From: Aeromicrobium wangtongii
Lineage (GTDB): Bacteria; Actinomycetota; Actinomycetes; Propionibacteriales; Nocardioidaceae
Assembly (NCBI RefSeq): GCF_024584515.1
Contig: NZ_CP102173.1
Location: 124,001 to 188,000, forward strand
Reading direction: 5' to 3'
DNA length: 64,000 nt
Shown here: positions 17,918-26,427 of the stretch, piece by piece
How the letters are laid out: every line of letters starts with the position of its first letter
Position numbering within the stretch: position 1 is the stretch's first letter
Notes under the pieces: model-generated
Told to the model about the DNA's origin: nothing
Seen by the model: only the letters and a program-made list of their open reading frames with translations
Databases searched by the model: none
Position numbers and translations under genes: made by a program

Positions 17918-19753
17918 TCAGGCGTCGGCCTCCAGGGCGGCCTTCACGCGGCGGTGGGCCTCCCAGATCTCCTCGGGCAGGCTGTGGAACGCCTTGAGGT
18001 GCGCCTCGCGGAACTCCATCTCCTGCTGCCAGCGGGCGTTGTCGATCGTCAGGATGGTGTCGAGGTCCTCGGGCGTGATCTCCACGCCGTCGAGGTTCAG
18101 CTCATCCTTGGTCGGGATGATGCCGACCGGCGTCTGACGGCCCGTGACCTCGCCGGCCTTGAGCTGCATGAGCCACAGCAGCGGGCGCAGGTTGTCGCGG
18201 TAGCCGGGCCACAGGAAGTGACCGTCCTCGCCGCGCTGGAACCAGTTGACGTGCGCGAACATCGGCACCTCGGTGGCCTGGCCGATGATCTTGAGCCACT
18301 GCGCGGCGTAGTCGCCCTCGGGGTAGGACATGAACGGACGCATCGACATCGGGTCGTAGCGCAGCTGGCCGTCGACGCCCTCGGCCGCGAAGGTCGCCTC
18401 GGCGCCCAGCGTCATGCCGTCGTAGACACCCTCGGCCAGATCGGTGATCGCGCGGATCAGCGGCTCACGGTCGCGGGTGCGTCCACCGAAGATGATTGCG
18501 TCGATCGGCACGCCCTGGGGGCTGTTGTAGTCGGCTGCCACGTTCGGGACGTTGTCCAGGGTCGTGGTGAAGCGGCTGTTGGGGTGCGCCCACGGCGAGG
18601 TGTCGCCCTCGGCGCGCTCGGAGATGAGCTCGCCCTTCCAGTCCTCCCAGCCCGTGACGTCCTCGGGCGGGTTGGGCGTCTTGCCCTCCCACCAGACCTC
18701 CTGCGTGGTCGGGTTGTAGGCGATGTTGGTGAAGATCGCGCCGGAGCCGGGCTCGATCGAGTGCAGCGCGCCGGGGTTGGTCGCCTCGTTGGTGTCCTTG
18801 GCGACGCCGAACACACCGAACTCGGGGTTCATGCCGTAGAGCTTGCCGTCGTTCTCGTCGACCCACAGCCACGCGATGTCATCGCCGTAGAAGTCGACGT
18901 AGTACCGGTCGCCCAGGGCGTCGGGGGCCAGCGTCATGGCCAGGTTGGTCTTGCCCGACGCGCTCGGGAAGCCGCCACAGATGTGGTACTTCTTGCCGGT
19001 CTCCTTGTCCGTGATGCCCAGCAGCATGAACTGCTCGGACAGGAACTTGCCGGACGCCCAGCCGTCGTACGCGGCCTGGCGCAGGCCGTGCGCGATCTTG
19101 CCCAGCAGCGCGTTTCCGCCGTAGGACGAGCCGAAGTGCAGGATCGTCCGCTCGTCGGCGACCGTCACGAAGTAGCGGGCGTCGTCGGGGGTGCCGTGGC
19201 CCAGGTTCTCCAGGTCGCCGGTCACGTGGACGGCGCGCACGAAGCTGTTGGGATCGGCCAGGTCGTTGATGTAGTCGATGCCGACGCGGGCCATGCGGAT
19301 CATGTGCATGACCACGGTGCGCGAGTCGGTCAGCTCGACGCCGGCGGCGAAGGCCTCGAGCGGCGAGCCGGGAGGAGCCATCAGGTAGGGGACGACGTAC
19401 ATCGTCTTGCCCGCAGAGGCGCCACGCATCTTGCTCTCCAGCAGCGGCTTCATCTCCGAGGACGGACGCCAGTTGTTGTAGGCGCCGGCGTCGTCGGGGT
19501 TGCTCGTGGCGACGATCGTCCGCTCCTCGGAGCGAGCGGTGTCCTTGTGATAGCTGCGCGAGTAGTACAGCCCCTCGCCGGCGGGGAGCAGCTCTCCAGC
19601 TGCCAGGGCCTCCTCGGCCAGACGCGCATCGTCGGACGCGCTGACGACCTCGATGCGGTCGGCGCCCGTCAGGTCGGCCCAGTAGCGCACGTACTCGCGC
19701 ACGTGCGGATTGGTCAGTCCGGCCTGGTCCAGTGCTGCCTCAACGTCTGCCAT
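17918..19753 (-). CDS. Divergent PEP carboxykinase homologue lacking two metal ligands and the P-loop cysteine
   Basis: The protein has 611 residues and is alignable with GTP-type PEP carboxykinase along its whole length. It keeps the substrate arginine (R74 in TARSEERT), [15 protein letters not shown] of the P-loop, GDDIAW (D292) and NSRF. By direct comparison with the copy at 7354-9177, three key residues differ: the metal-ligand Lys is Ile (I220, LLGKI), the metal-ligand His is Gln (Q241, SEQFM), and the reactive P-loop Cys is Ser (S266, FPSASGKTN). In the C-terminal nucleotide pocket Phe becomes Tyr (FLWPGYRDN). Altered metal use, another reaction or a regulatory role are possible. I chose the ATG at 19753 because GAGAGG lies ten bases upstream; ATGs at 19762 and further out are in frame. 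It lies downstream of a cyclic-nucleotide-binding gene. Confidence 0.85.
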   Translation of the reverse strand: MADVEAALDQAGLTNPHVREYVRYWADLTGADRIEVVSASDDARLAEEALAAGELLPAGEGLYYSRSYHKDTARSEERTIVATSNPDDAGAYNNWRPSSEMKPLLESKMRGASAGKTMYVVPYLMAPPGSPLEAFAAGVELTDSRTVVMHMIRMARVGIDYINDLADPNSFVRAVHVTGDLENLGHGTPDDARYFVTVADERTILHFGSSYGGNALLGKIAHGLRQAAYDGWASGKFLSEQFMLLGITDKETGKKYHICGGFPSASGKTNLAMTLAPDALGDRYYVDFYGDDIAWLWVDENDGKLYGMNPEFGVFGVAKDTNEATNPGALHSIEPGSGAIFTNIAYNPTTQEVWWEGKTPNPPEDVTGWEDWKGELISERAEGDTSPWAHPNSRFTTTLDNVPNVAADYNSPQGVPIDAIIFGGRTRDREPLIRAITDLAEGVYDGMTLGAEATFAAEGVDGQLRYDPMSMRPFMSYPEGDYAAQWLKIIGQATEVPMFAHVNWFQRGEDGHFLWPGYRDNLRPLLWLMQLKAGEVTGRQTPVGIIPTKDELNLDGVEITPEDLDTILTIDNARWQQEMEFREAHLKAFHSLPEEIWEAHRRVKAALEADA

Positions 19754-19774
19754 CGCCTGCATGCCTCTCATCCG

Positions 19775-19788
19775 GTGAACGCGCTCAC
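19775..19788. promoter_or_regulatory. Candidate CRP-family site (GTGA-N6-TCAC) upstream of the PEPCK homologue
   Basis: The palindrome GTGAACGCGCTCAC lies 21 bp upstream of the chosen start codon at 19753. It fits the core of the actinobacterial Crp/GlxR consensus TGTGA-N6-TCACA. Its position close to the start would suit repression. The neighbouring genes encode a nucleotide cyclase and a cyclic-nucleotide-binding domain, which strengthens the reading. Binding is not shown. Confidence 0.5.
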
Positions 19789-19879
19789 GTACGGCGCATT
19801 TCACCGAAGGGTACGCGGACTCGTGGGTCGCGTCGCGCCGCACCGTTTGTGCGTGGCGAACAACAAATGCGATATGAGG

Positions 19880-20290
19880 TCAGCCCGCGGTGATCCTGCT
19901 CTGGGCGTAGGTCCGCAGCGTGTCGGCGAACTCCTGGTCGTGCTCGAGCAGCGACGAGATCGCCTCCTCGCCGAGCCGCAGGGCCCGGATCGGGGTCGCC
20001 GCGACCACCGACGCATTGCGCAGGCTGCGGTTGACCAGGGCGATCTCGCCGAAGACGTCACCCGCGCCCAGGTGCGCAATCACCTGTCCTGCCTTGCGAA
20101 TCTCGACCGTTCCGGCCAGGACGATGTACGCGGAGTCGGCCGGAGTCGTCTCCATGATGATCGACCAGCCCTCGGGGATGTTGACCGCGGTGCCGGCCGT
20201 CGCGAGCTGCCGGACGAGCTCCTCGTCGAACGAGGTGTGCTCGGTCAGGGCCTCCACGACCTCGGGATCTGCCTTCTGCCTGCGTGCCAT
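19880..20290 (-). CDS. Stand-alone cyclic-nucleotide-binding domain protein
   Basis: A 136-residue protein made of one cNMP-binding (CRP N-terminal type) beta-barrel domain. The phosphate-binding cassette is FGEIALVNRSLRNAS, with the Glu that contacts the ribose and the Arg that contacts the phosphate. There is no helix-turn-helix, kinase, channel or other output domain, and the length excludes a full CRP. It must therefore act through a partner. It is encoded just upstream of the PEP carboxykinase homologue on the same strand (126-bp gap) and divergently from an adenylate cyclase gene, so the PEPCK homologue is the natural candidate partner. That partnership is an inference from gene order. 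Confidence 0.85.
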   Translation of the reverse strand: MARRQKADPEVVEALTEHTSFDEELVRQLATAGTAVNIPEGWSIIMETTPADSAYIVLAGTVEIRKAGQVIAHLGAGDVFGEIALVNRSLRNASVVAATPIRALRLGEEAISSLLEHDQEFADTLRTYAQSRITAG

Positions 20291-20336
20291 GACGACGTCC
20301 TTTCGGTGGGAGTGTGAGTCGCCGGCGCCCTCGGCG

Positions 20337-20352
20337 GGTGGGAATTCTCACA
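20337..20352. promoter_or_regulatory. Candidate CRP-family site in the divergent cyclase / cNMP-binding promoter region
   Basis: GGTGGGAATTCTCACA matches TGTGA-N6-TCACA at three of five left and five of five right positions, and it is centred on the palindrome GAATTC. It lies 47 bp upstream of the cNMP-binding gene start and 83 bp upstream of the cyclase start. The stretch that follows, towards the cyclase, is locally AT-rich (CACTATATTG). Confidence 0.4.
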
Positions 20353-20434
20353 CCGATGGCGACCTGTTGTCACTATATTGTCCGAGGCGTCCGATGTGCG
20401 CCCGGGACGAGCCGGACAAGGGGCGGAGACAGTG

Positions 20435-21964
20435 GTGACAGCGCGCCGGTTCGGCAGTGAGTGGCTGGTCGGGCCGCCCGACCAGCCGAGTGGCCGCCTG
20501 CGGATCCGCGTGCAGGTGGTGCTCACGACACTGCTGGTCTCGACCAATGTCATCGGAGCCGCGATCGTCTTCGGCATCACCTTCCTGGTCACCCCCGGGG
20601 GAGGGCCCAATGCGGCCTACCTGGGTGCGCTGGCGATCGCGGTCCCCGTCTACGTGGGCGTCGCGGTGCTGATCGGCACGGGCACCATCACCGTCAGCGC
20701 GCTGCGGGCCCTGCGCTGGTCGATCGAGGACCAGGAGCCGACGGCCCGGGAGCGCCGCACGACGCTGCGCCTGCCGTGGCGGCTGACCCTGGTCCAGACC
20801 GTGCTGTGGCTGGGCGGCCTGGTGATCTTCACGGCCATCGCCGCGGTCAAGCAGCCCGAGGCGGTGCTCGGCGCGGTGTTCGCCGTGGGCATCGCCGGTC
20901 TGGTGGTCAGCGCGATCGCCTACCTGTTCACCGAGTTCGTCCTGCGGCCCGTCGCTGCGCGGGCGCTGCAGGGCCGCGCCGACGAGGGCGAGATGGGCGC
21001 CGGGGTCGAGCGCCGGATGCTGCTGTTCTGGGGTCTCGGGACCGCTGCCCCGGTGCTGGGTCTGGTCGTGGCGGCGCTCGCGGCGATCACCCGCGACGAC
21101 ACCAGCATCCGGCGCCTCGCCTTCATCGTGCTGGGGCTCGCGGCGGTCGTGCTGCTGTTCGGCCTGCTGGTCACGGTGCTCAACGCCCGGTCGGTCGTGG
21201 CGCCCATCGACGCCGTGCAGCAGGCCATGGCGCGGGTCGCAGACGGCGACCTGGACGTCGAGGTCCGGGTCGACGACGGCACGGAGCTGGGGTTGCTGCA
21301 GTCGGGGTTCAACGAGATGGCGCAGGGACTGCGGGAGCGGGAGCAGATCCGCGAGCTGTTCGGACGCCACGTGGGCCGCGCCGTCGCGCAGGCCGCGACC
21401 GACGGCGAGGTGGAGCTGGGCGGCGAGACGCGGGTCGTGTCGGTGCTGATGGTCGACCTGATCGGCTCGACGACCTATGCCGCGACCCGGTCACCGGCCG
21501 AGGTCGTCGCGGTGCTGAACCGGTTCTTCTCGGTCATCGTCGAGGAGGTCGACGCCCACGCCGGGCTGGTCAACAAGTTCATGGGCGATGCGGTGCTGGC
21601 GATCTTCGGCGCGCCGGTGCACCTGGACGACCATGCGGGTGCGGCGCTGGCCAGCGCACGCCGGATCGCCGCGCGGCTCGACCAGGAGGTGCCGGAGATC
21701 GGCGCCGGCATCGGGGTGTCGACCGGGCAGGCGGTCGCGGGCAACGTCGGGCACCGCTCGCGCTTCGAGTACACCGTGATCGGCGATGCGGTCAACGCCG
21801 CGGCGCGGCTCACCGAGCTGGCCAAGGACGTCGACGGACACGTGCTCGTGGCGTCCGCGAGCGTCACCGCGTCCGGGCCCGACGAGCAGGCGTTCTGGCA
21901 GCCGCACGGCTCGCCGGTGCTGCGCGGTCGTGAGGAGCCGACCCCGGTGTGTGTCCTGGCCTGA
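20435..21964 (+). CDS. Membrane-bound class III adenylate cyclase with HAMP domain
   Basis: It makes cyclic nucleotide (probably cAMP) from the triphosphate at the inner membrane face. The protein has about 509 residues. Six hydrophobic segments fill roughly residues 20-255, a HAMP linker follows (VVAPIDAVQQAMARVADGDL), and the cyclase domain occupies the last 180 residues. The two metal aspartates are in LMVDLIGSTTY and NKFMGDAVLAIFG. NKF supplies the lysine and VIGDAVNAAARL the aspartate expected for adenine selection, so ATP is favoured over GTP. The start is GTG 20435 or the adjacent GTG 20432; a TTG at 20378 is also in frame. GGAG sits six bases before 20435. It is divergent from the cNMP-binding protein gene. 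Confidence 0.88.
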   Translation: MTARRFGSEWLVGPPDQPSGRLRIRVQVVLTTLLVSTNVIGAAIVFGITFLVTPGGGPNAAYLGALAIAVPVYVGVAVLIGTGTITVSALRALRWSIEDQEPTARERRTTLRLPWRLTLVQTVLWLGGLVIFTAIAAVKQPEAVLGAVFAVGIAGLVVSAIAYLFTEFVLRPVAARALQGRADEGEMGAGVERRMLLFWGLGTAAPVLGLVVAALAAITRDDTSIRRLAFIVLGLAAVVLLFGLLVTVLNARSVVAPIDAVQQAMARVADGDLDVEVRVDDGTELGLLQSGFNEMAQGLREREQIRELFGRHVGRAVAQAATDGEVELGGETRVVSVLMVDLIGSTTYAATRSPAEVVAVLNRFFSVIVEEVDAHAGLVNKFMGDAVLAIFGAPVHLDDHAGAALASARRIAARLDQEVPEIGAGIGVSTGQAVAGNVGHRSRFEYTVIGDAVNAAARLTELAKDVDGHVLVASASVTASGPDEQAFWQPHGSPVLRGREEPTPVCVLA

Positions 21965-21983
21965 CCCCGACATCTCGGGGTCA
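21962..21983. terminator. Hairpin overlapping the cyclase stop codon
   Basis: A 9-bp perfect stem (TGACCCCGA / TCGGGGTCA) with a CATC loop includes the cyclase stop codon itself. It is followed by a 12-nt direct repeat (GGTCAGGCACGG, twice) running into the stop of the convergent phytochrome gene. It is likely shared between the two genes. Confidence 0.6.
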
Positions 21984-21993
21984 GGCACGGGGG

Positions 21994-24249
21994 TCAGGCA
22001 CGGGCCGCCATGCGGACGGCGACGATCGTCAGGTCGTCGTCCAGGGTGCCGGGCACCGCCGTCAGGAGGTTGTCGATCCAGGCGTCGAGGGTGTCGGAGT
22101 GGTCCGAGCTCGACGCCGCCTCGCTCAGCCGCCGGATCGACGTGTCGATCTGCACGCCGCGACGCTCCACGACCCCGTCGGTGTAGACCAGCAGGATGTC
22201 GCCCTCGTCCAGCGTCAACGAGTCGGTGCGCGCCGAACCGGCCCCCACGCCGAGCAGCGGACGTCCCGCCATCGGCATCGGCTCGCACCCGTCGCCCTGC
22301 AGCAGCAGCGGGGACGGGTGCCCGGCGTTCGCCAGCTCGACGTGCCCCGTCGCGGGGTCGACCACCAGCACGACGACCGTCGCGGTCTGTCCGGGCAGCA
22401 ACGACTCCATCAGGACGTCGAGGCGGTCGACGCAGGCCGCGGGGGAGTGGCCGTCGATCATGTAGGCCCGCAGGGCGGTACGGACCTGCGCCATCGCGGT
22501 CGCGGCCGAGACGCCGTGCCCCGACACGTCCCCCACGCTGACCGTGATGCGCCCGTCGGCGAGCGGGAAGGCGTCCCACCAGTCGCCACCGAGCTGGCTG
22601 CCCTGGGCCGGCCGGTAGCGGGCATGGATGTCCAGCCCGTCGACCTGCGGTGCCTCGTCGAGCACGAGCGTGCGCTGCAACGACTCCGCGAGCGCCGCGT
22701 GCTCATGGCTGCGCCGCACCAGCTCGCTGGCCAGGTGCGCCCGCAGCGACTCCACGGCGCCCAGCTGCCAGGGCTCCCACGGCGCGCTGTGGCCGCGCAC
22801 CGTCTCCTGCCACTTCGCGAACGACTTGCGGGGGCTGAGCCGCACCGTGGGGTCCTCGGCCAGGGCCAGGGCCTTGTTGTACGGGTCGCCGCCCCAGTCG
22901 ACGCTGCGCTCGAGCTCGGGACGCAGCCACATCATCCACCGGTCCGGCCCGTTGCCGATGTACATCGCACCGGCCGCCACGTCGGAGAACGCGGCGAGCT
23001 CTGGGTCGAGTGCCTGCAGGTGGCTGCTGGCCACAGGGCGCCCACTCACCTCCCCGCCCTCGCCGAGGCGGGCGGCGATGGTGTGCAGCACGTGCTCGGG
23101 CGGCACGTCCCCCAAGGTCGACATGCTGCCCTCCACCCACAGGGCCACGCCCGTCGCGTCGACGAGCCCCAGCAGGCGGGAGTCCTGCAGCAGCGTGTCG
23201 TAGACCGGTCGCTGGTCGCTGGCCAGGTCGGCGGTGATGCGGGCCAGGTTGACGCTGGCGAGCAGCTCGTCGGTGCGGGTGTCGGCGCGCGCACGGTCGT
23301 GGACGAGCTGGGAAGCGGTCTGCCCCAGGAACTCCGCGGCGGAGCGGGCGTCGTAGCTGACCCGCAAGGGGCCCGAGTAGTGGTGGCAGGCCACGAGCCC
23401 CCACAGCTGGCCGTCCTTGACCATCGAGACCGACATCGACGCGGAGACGCCCATGTTGGACAGGTACTCGATGTGGATCGGCGAGACGCTGCGCAGCACC
23501 GAGTGGGACAGGTCCAGCGGGGCGCCGGTGGCGGGGTCGAGCACCGGATCGATCGCGACCGGGTCGTAGCCGATGTCGGCGATCAGGCGCGTCCAGTTGA
23601 CGGTGTAGAGCCGGCGCGCCTGGGCCGGGATGTCGGTCGACGGGTAGTGCAGCCCGAGGAAGGGGTTGAGGTGCTCGCGGCGCTGCTCGGCGATCACCTC
23701 GCCGTTCCAGTTCTCGTCGAACCGGTAGACCATGACCCGGTCGAAACCGGTCAGGCGACGGATCTCCGAGGCCAGCTGGTCGCACAGCTCGGGCACCGTG
23801 GAGGACTGCGTCAGACGCGTCACGGCGGCTCGCGCCGAACGGTACGAGACGTGCTGGGAGGGCACCGGGTCCGAGACGGGCTCCAGCTCGACCACGACGC
23901 GGGTCCCGGAGCGGTGGACGATCAGGTCGACGTCCTGCCCGGCGAGAGTGCCCTGGCCGGGTGGGAGCGTCGTGCGCAGCGGAGCGCTGACATCGCCCTC
24001 GGCGAGCGCGCGCGGCACGAGCCGGGCGGGCTCGGGGCCGAGGACGTCCTGCAGGCGCATCCCGGACAGGTCGCGGGCCGGGATGCCCAGCAGGTCGGCG
24101 CAGTTGCGGGAGGCCATGACGACCCGCTCGTCCTGGTCCAGCGCCAACAGCAGGCCGTGGGGCTGGATCGCGCCGGGGACGTGGATGGGCTCCTGGTCAC
24201 AGGTCGTGAGATCGGGCGCCGTGTACGCGGGGGTGTGGTCGGAGGTCAA
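21994..24249 (-). CDS. Bacteriophytochrome with C-terminal PP2C (SpoIIE) phosphatase
   Basis: A red/far-red light sensor of about 751 residues with a phosphatase output in place of a histidine kinase. The order is PAS, GAF, PHY, PP2C. The biliverdin-attachment cysteine is Cys17 (TTCDQEPIHVPG). The GAF domain has YPSTDIPAQARRLY, which positions the chromophore, and the PHY tongue has PRKSF with a downstream W-x-E. The last 240 residues are a SpoIIE-type PP2C domain with GGDWWDAF, VGDVSGHG, YTDGVVE and DDLT, the metal-binding aspartates. It probably dephosphorylates an anti-anti-sigma factor in response to light. The TTG at 24249 is the best start in range of Cys17; AGAGAG lies upstream. It is divergent from the rsbQ-like gene. 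Confidence 0.92.
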   Translation of the reverse strand: MTSDHTPAYTAPDLTTCDQEPIHVPGAIQPHGLLLALDQDERVVMASRNCADLLGIPARDLSGMRLQDVLGPEPARLVPRALAEGDVSAPLRTTLPPGQGTLAGQDVDLIVHRSGTRVVVELEPVSDPVPSQHVSYRSARAAVTRLTQSSTVPELCDQLASEIRRLTGFDRVMVYRFDENWNGEVIAEQRREHLNPFLGLHYPSTDIPAQARRLYTVNWTRLIADIGYDPVAIDPVLDPATGAPLDLSHSVLRSVSPIHIEYLSNMGVSASMSVSMVKDGQLWGLVACHHYSGPLRVSYDARSAAEFLGQTASQLVHDRARADTRTDELLASVNLARITADLASDQRPVYDTLLQDSRLLGLVDATGVALWVEGSMSTLGDVPPEHVLHTIAARLGEGGEVSGRPVASSHLQALDPELAAFSDVAAGAMYIGNGPDRWMMWLRPELERSVDWGGDPYNKALALAEDPTVRLSPRKSFAKWQETVRGHSAPWEPWQLGAVESLRAHLASELVRRSHEHAALAESLQRTLVLDEAPQVDGLDIHARYRPAQGSQLGGDWWDAFPLADGRITVSVGDVSGHGVSAATAMAQVRTALRAYMIDGHSPAACVDRLDVLMESLLPGQTATVVVLVVDPATGHVELANAGHPSPLLLQGDGCEPMPMAGRPLLGVGAGSARTDSLTLDEGDILLVYTDGVVERRGVQIDTSIRRLSEAASSSDHSDTLDAWIDNLLTAVPGTLDDDLTIVAVRMAARA

Positions 24250-24371
24250 GACGCATCTCTCTGCAGAGCTTCGCCGTCTGTGGGCGCAACCGGCGCACCA
24301 ATCGTACCGCCGTCCGGGGCGGCCTCGAACGAGACGAACAGGCGCTTCCGGGCTGGGTTTATTGTTCAGAC

Positions 24372-25169
24372 ATGCTCGCAACGGAACGTCTGAACGCCAC
24401 GGTGACCGGCCCCGCCGGCGCACCCGTGCTGGTGTTCGCTCACGGATTCGGCTGTGACCAGAACATGTGGCGGCTCGTCGCGCCGGCCTTCGAGTCAGAT
24501 TTCCGCGTCGTCCTGTACGACCACGTGGGGGCGGGCGGCAGCGATGTGGCCTCGTACGATCCGCAGACCTACTCCCGCCTCTCGGGCTACGCCGCTGACG
24601 TCATCGACCTCGTCGAAGAGCTCGACGCCGGTCCGGTGACCTTCGTGGGCCACTCGGTCGCGACCATGATCGGCGTGCTCGCCGAGATCGAACGCCCTGA
24701 CCTGTTCGATCGCCTGGTGCTGGTCGGCCCGTCGGCCCGCTACATCGATGAGGGCGACTACATCGGCGGCTTCAGCGCATCCGACATCGACGAGCTGCTC
24801 GAGTCGATGGACAGCAACTACCTCGGCTGGTCGCACAGCATGGCACCGGCCTTCATGGGCAACGCCGACGATCCCGATCTGGTGGCCGAGCTCGAGGAGA
24901 GCTTCTGCCGCGCCGATCCGACCATCGCGCGGCAGTTCGCCGAGGTCACGTTCCGTTCCGACAACCGCGCCGACCTGCCGATGGTGTCCACCCCGGCGCT
25001 GGTGCTGCAGTGCCGCTACGACGTGATCGCGCCGATGGCCGCCGGCGAGTACGTCCGCGACCACCTCCCGCAGGCGAGCTACGTCGTCCTCGACGCCGTG
25101 GGGCACTGCCCGCAGCTGAGCGCTCCCGGCCCGACCATCGACGCCATCGGCGGGTTCCTGCGCTCATGA
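24372..25169 (+). CDS. rsbQ: RsbQ-like alpha/beta hydrolase
   Basis: A 265-residue alpha/beta hydrolase closely resembling RsbQ, the energy-stress co-regulator of RsbP. The catalytic triad is visible: serine in GHSVATM, aspartate in CRYDVIAP and histidine in VGHCPQLSAP. The oxyanion segment AHGFGCDQNMW is typical. In Bacillus RsbQ is needed for RsbP phosphatase to respond to energy stress, and it is thought to supply a hydrophobic ligand. The stop codon overlaps the next start (ATGA), so the pair is translationally coupled. No clear ribosome site precedes the ATG at 24372; a leaderless transcript is possible because it follows an AT-rich stretch (TTTATTG). Confidence 0.9.
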   Translation: MLATERLNATVTGPAGAPVLVFAHGFGCDQNMWRLVAPAFESDFRVVLYDHVGAGGSDVASYDPQTYSRLSGYAADVIDLVEELDAGPVTFVGHSVATMIGVLAEIERPDLFDRLVLVGPSARYIDEGDYIGGFSASDIDELLESMDSNYLGWSHSMAPAFMGNADDPDLVAELEESFCRADPTIARQFAEVTFRSDNRADLPMVSTPALVLQCRYDVIAPMAAGEYVRDHLPQASYVVLDAVGHCPQLSAPGPTIDAIGGFLRS

Positions 25170-26413
25170 CCGCCAACGGAGGAGCCGCGGACACCGGGAC
25201 GGCCCTGGACGGTCTGCCCTGCGGATATGTCGAGACCGACCCGAACGGTCTGATCACCGCGGCGAACCCGCACTTCTGCCGGCTCGTCGCCCGCACGGCC
25301 GAGGAGCTGCTCGGCCGGGTCACGGTCCAGTCGCTGCTGGCACCGGGGGACCGGATCTACTTCGACACCCACTACCGCCCGGCACTGCAGATGCACGGCG
25401 AGATCCGCGAGATCGCCTTCGAGCTGGTCCGCCCGGACGATGACCGGGTGCCGGTGCTGGTCAGCTCTGCCACGGCCGCCGACAACCCCCAGCTGACCCG
25501 CACCGTCGTGTTCGAGGCCAGGGACAGGCGCCTCTACGAGAAGGAGCTCCTGCGGGCCCGTCGGGCGGCCGAGCGCGCCGAGGCACAGGCGCGATCGCTG
25601 GCGCAGACGCTGCAGCAGACGTTCATCCCCCCGTCGATGCCGGACGTCCCCGGTCTCGAGCTCGCCGGCGCCTACCGTCCGGCCGGTGACGGCAGCCAGG
25701 TGGGCGGCGACTTCTACGACGTCTTCCAGATCGGCACGGGCGAGTGGATCGTCGTGGTGGGCGATGTCTGCGGCAAGGGCGTCGAGGCCGCCGTCATCAC
25801 CTCGTTCGTCCGTCACACGCTGCGTGCCCTCGCGGTGCAGTGGGACGATCCCTCGCAGATCCTGCAGGCGCTCAACACGGCACTGCTGACCCACGAGAGC
25901 GACCGGTTCTGCACGGCGGTCGTGATCCGGCTGCTGCGCGACGACGACCGCTGGCTGGTCAGCATCAGCTCGGGCGGGCACCCCCTGCCGTTGCTGGTCG
26001 GGGCGGACGGCACGGTCGCGGAGGTTGGCGCGCCCGGTTCGCTGATCGGGGTGCTGGCGATGCCGCAGCTGGCCGACGAGCGGATCACGCTGGCTCCCGG
26101 GGACAGCCTGGTGATCTTCACCGACGGAGTGACCGAGGCGCGTGGTGACGCGGGCCCGTTCGGCGTCGGCGGGATGCTCGAGCTGGTGGCCGGCGGGGTG
26201 TCCTCGGCGGCCGCGACCACCGCCAAGGTGCTCGACACGGTGCTGGACTTCCAGGCCGGGACGGCACGCGACGACATCGCGGTCGTCGCGATGATCGCTC
26301 GGGAGAAGGCGCGCGAGGGTGATGATGCGGCGACCGGGCGCGTCCACCTGGACATCGAGGAGAAGAACCGGGCGCTGCGGGCACTCGAGGGCCTCGCTGC
26401 CCTGGACGACTGA
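25166..26413 (+). CDS. rsbP: RsbP-like PAS - PP2C (SpoIIE) phosphatase
   Basis: A stress-signalling phosphatase of 415 residues. The PAS domain (about 17-125) begins LPCGYVETDPNGLITAAN. A helical linker of about 40 residues (RRLYEKELLRARRAAERAEAQ) suits coiled-coil dimerisation, and the PP2C domain follows (about 165-390) with GGDFYDVF, VVGDVCGKGVEAA, FTDGVTEARG and RDDIAV. The expected reaction is dephosphorylation of an RsbV-type anti-anti-sigma factor, freeing the sigma factor. It is coupled to rsbQ by a 4-base overlap. No RsbV or RsbW gene is in the window, so its substrate must be encoded elsewhere. The C-terminal 25 residues are charged and extend beyond the domain. Confidence 0.9.
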   Translation: MTANGGAADTGTALDGLPCGYVETDPNGLITAANPHFCRLVARTAEELLGRVTVQSLLAPGDRIYFDTHYRPALQMHGEIREIAFELVRPDDDRVPVLVSSATAADNPQLTRTVVFEARDRRLYEKELLRARRAAERAEAQARSLAQTLQQTFIPPSMPDVPGLELAGAYRPAGDGSQVGGDFYDVFQIGTGEWIVVVGDVCGKGVEAAVITSFVRHTLRALAVQWDDPSQILQALNTALLTHESDRFCTAVVIRLLRDDDRWLVSISSGGHPLPLLVGADGTVAEVGAPGSLIGVLAMPQLADERITLAPGDSLVIFTDGVTEARGDAGPFGVGGMLELVAGGVSSAAATTAKVLDTVLDFQAGTARDDIAVVAMIAREKAREGDDAATGRVHLDIEEKNRALRALEGLAALDD

Positions 26414-26427
26414 ACCGCGACGACCCC

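Noticed and set aside
17918..19753. Pyrophosphate-dependent PEP carboxykinase
   Set aside because: That type is about twice as long; this protein has the length and order of the GTP type.
19880..20290. CRP-type transcription factor
   Set aside because: The protein ends after the nucleotide-binding domain; there is no helix-turn-helix in frame or in a neighbouring frame, so it is not a frameshifted CRP.
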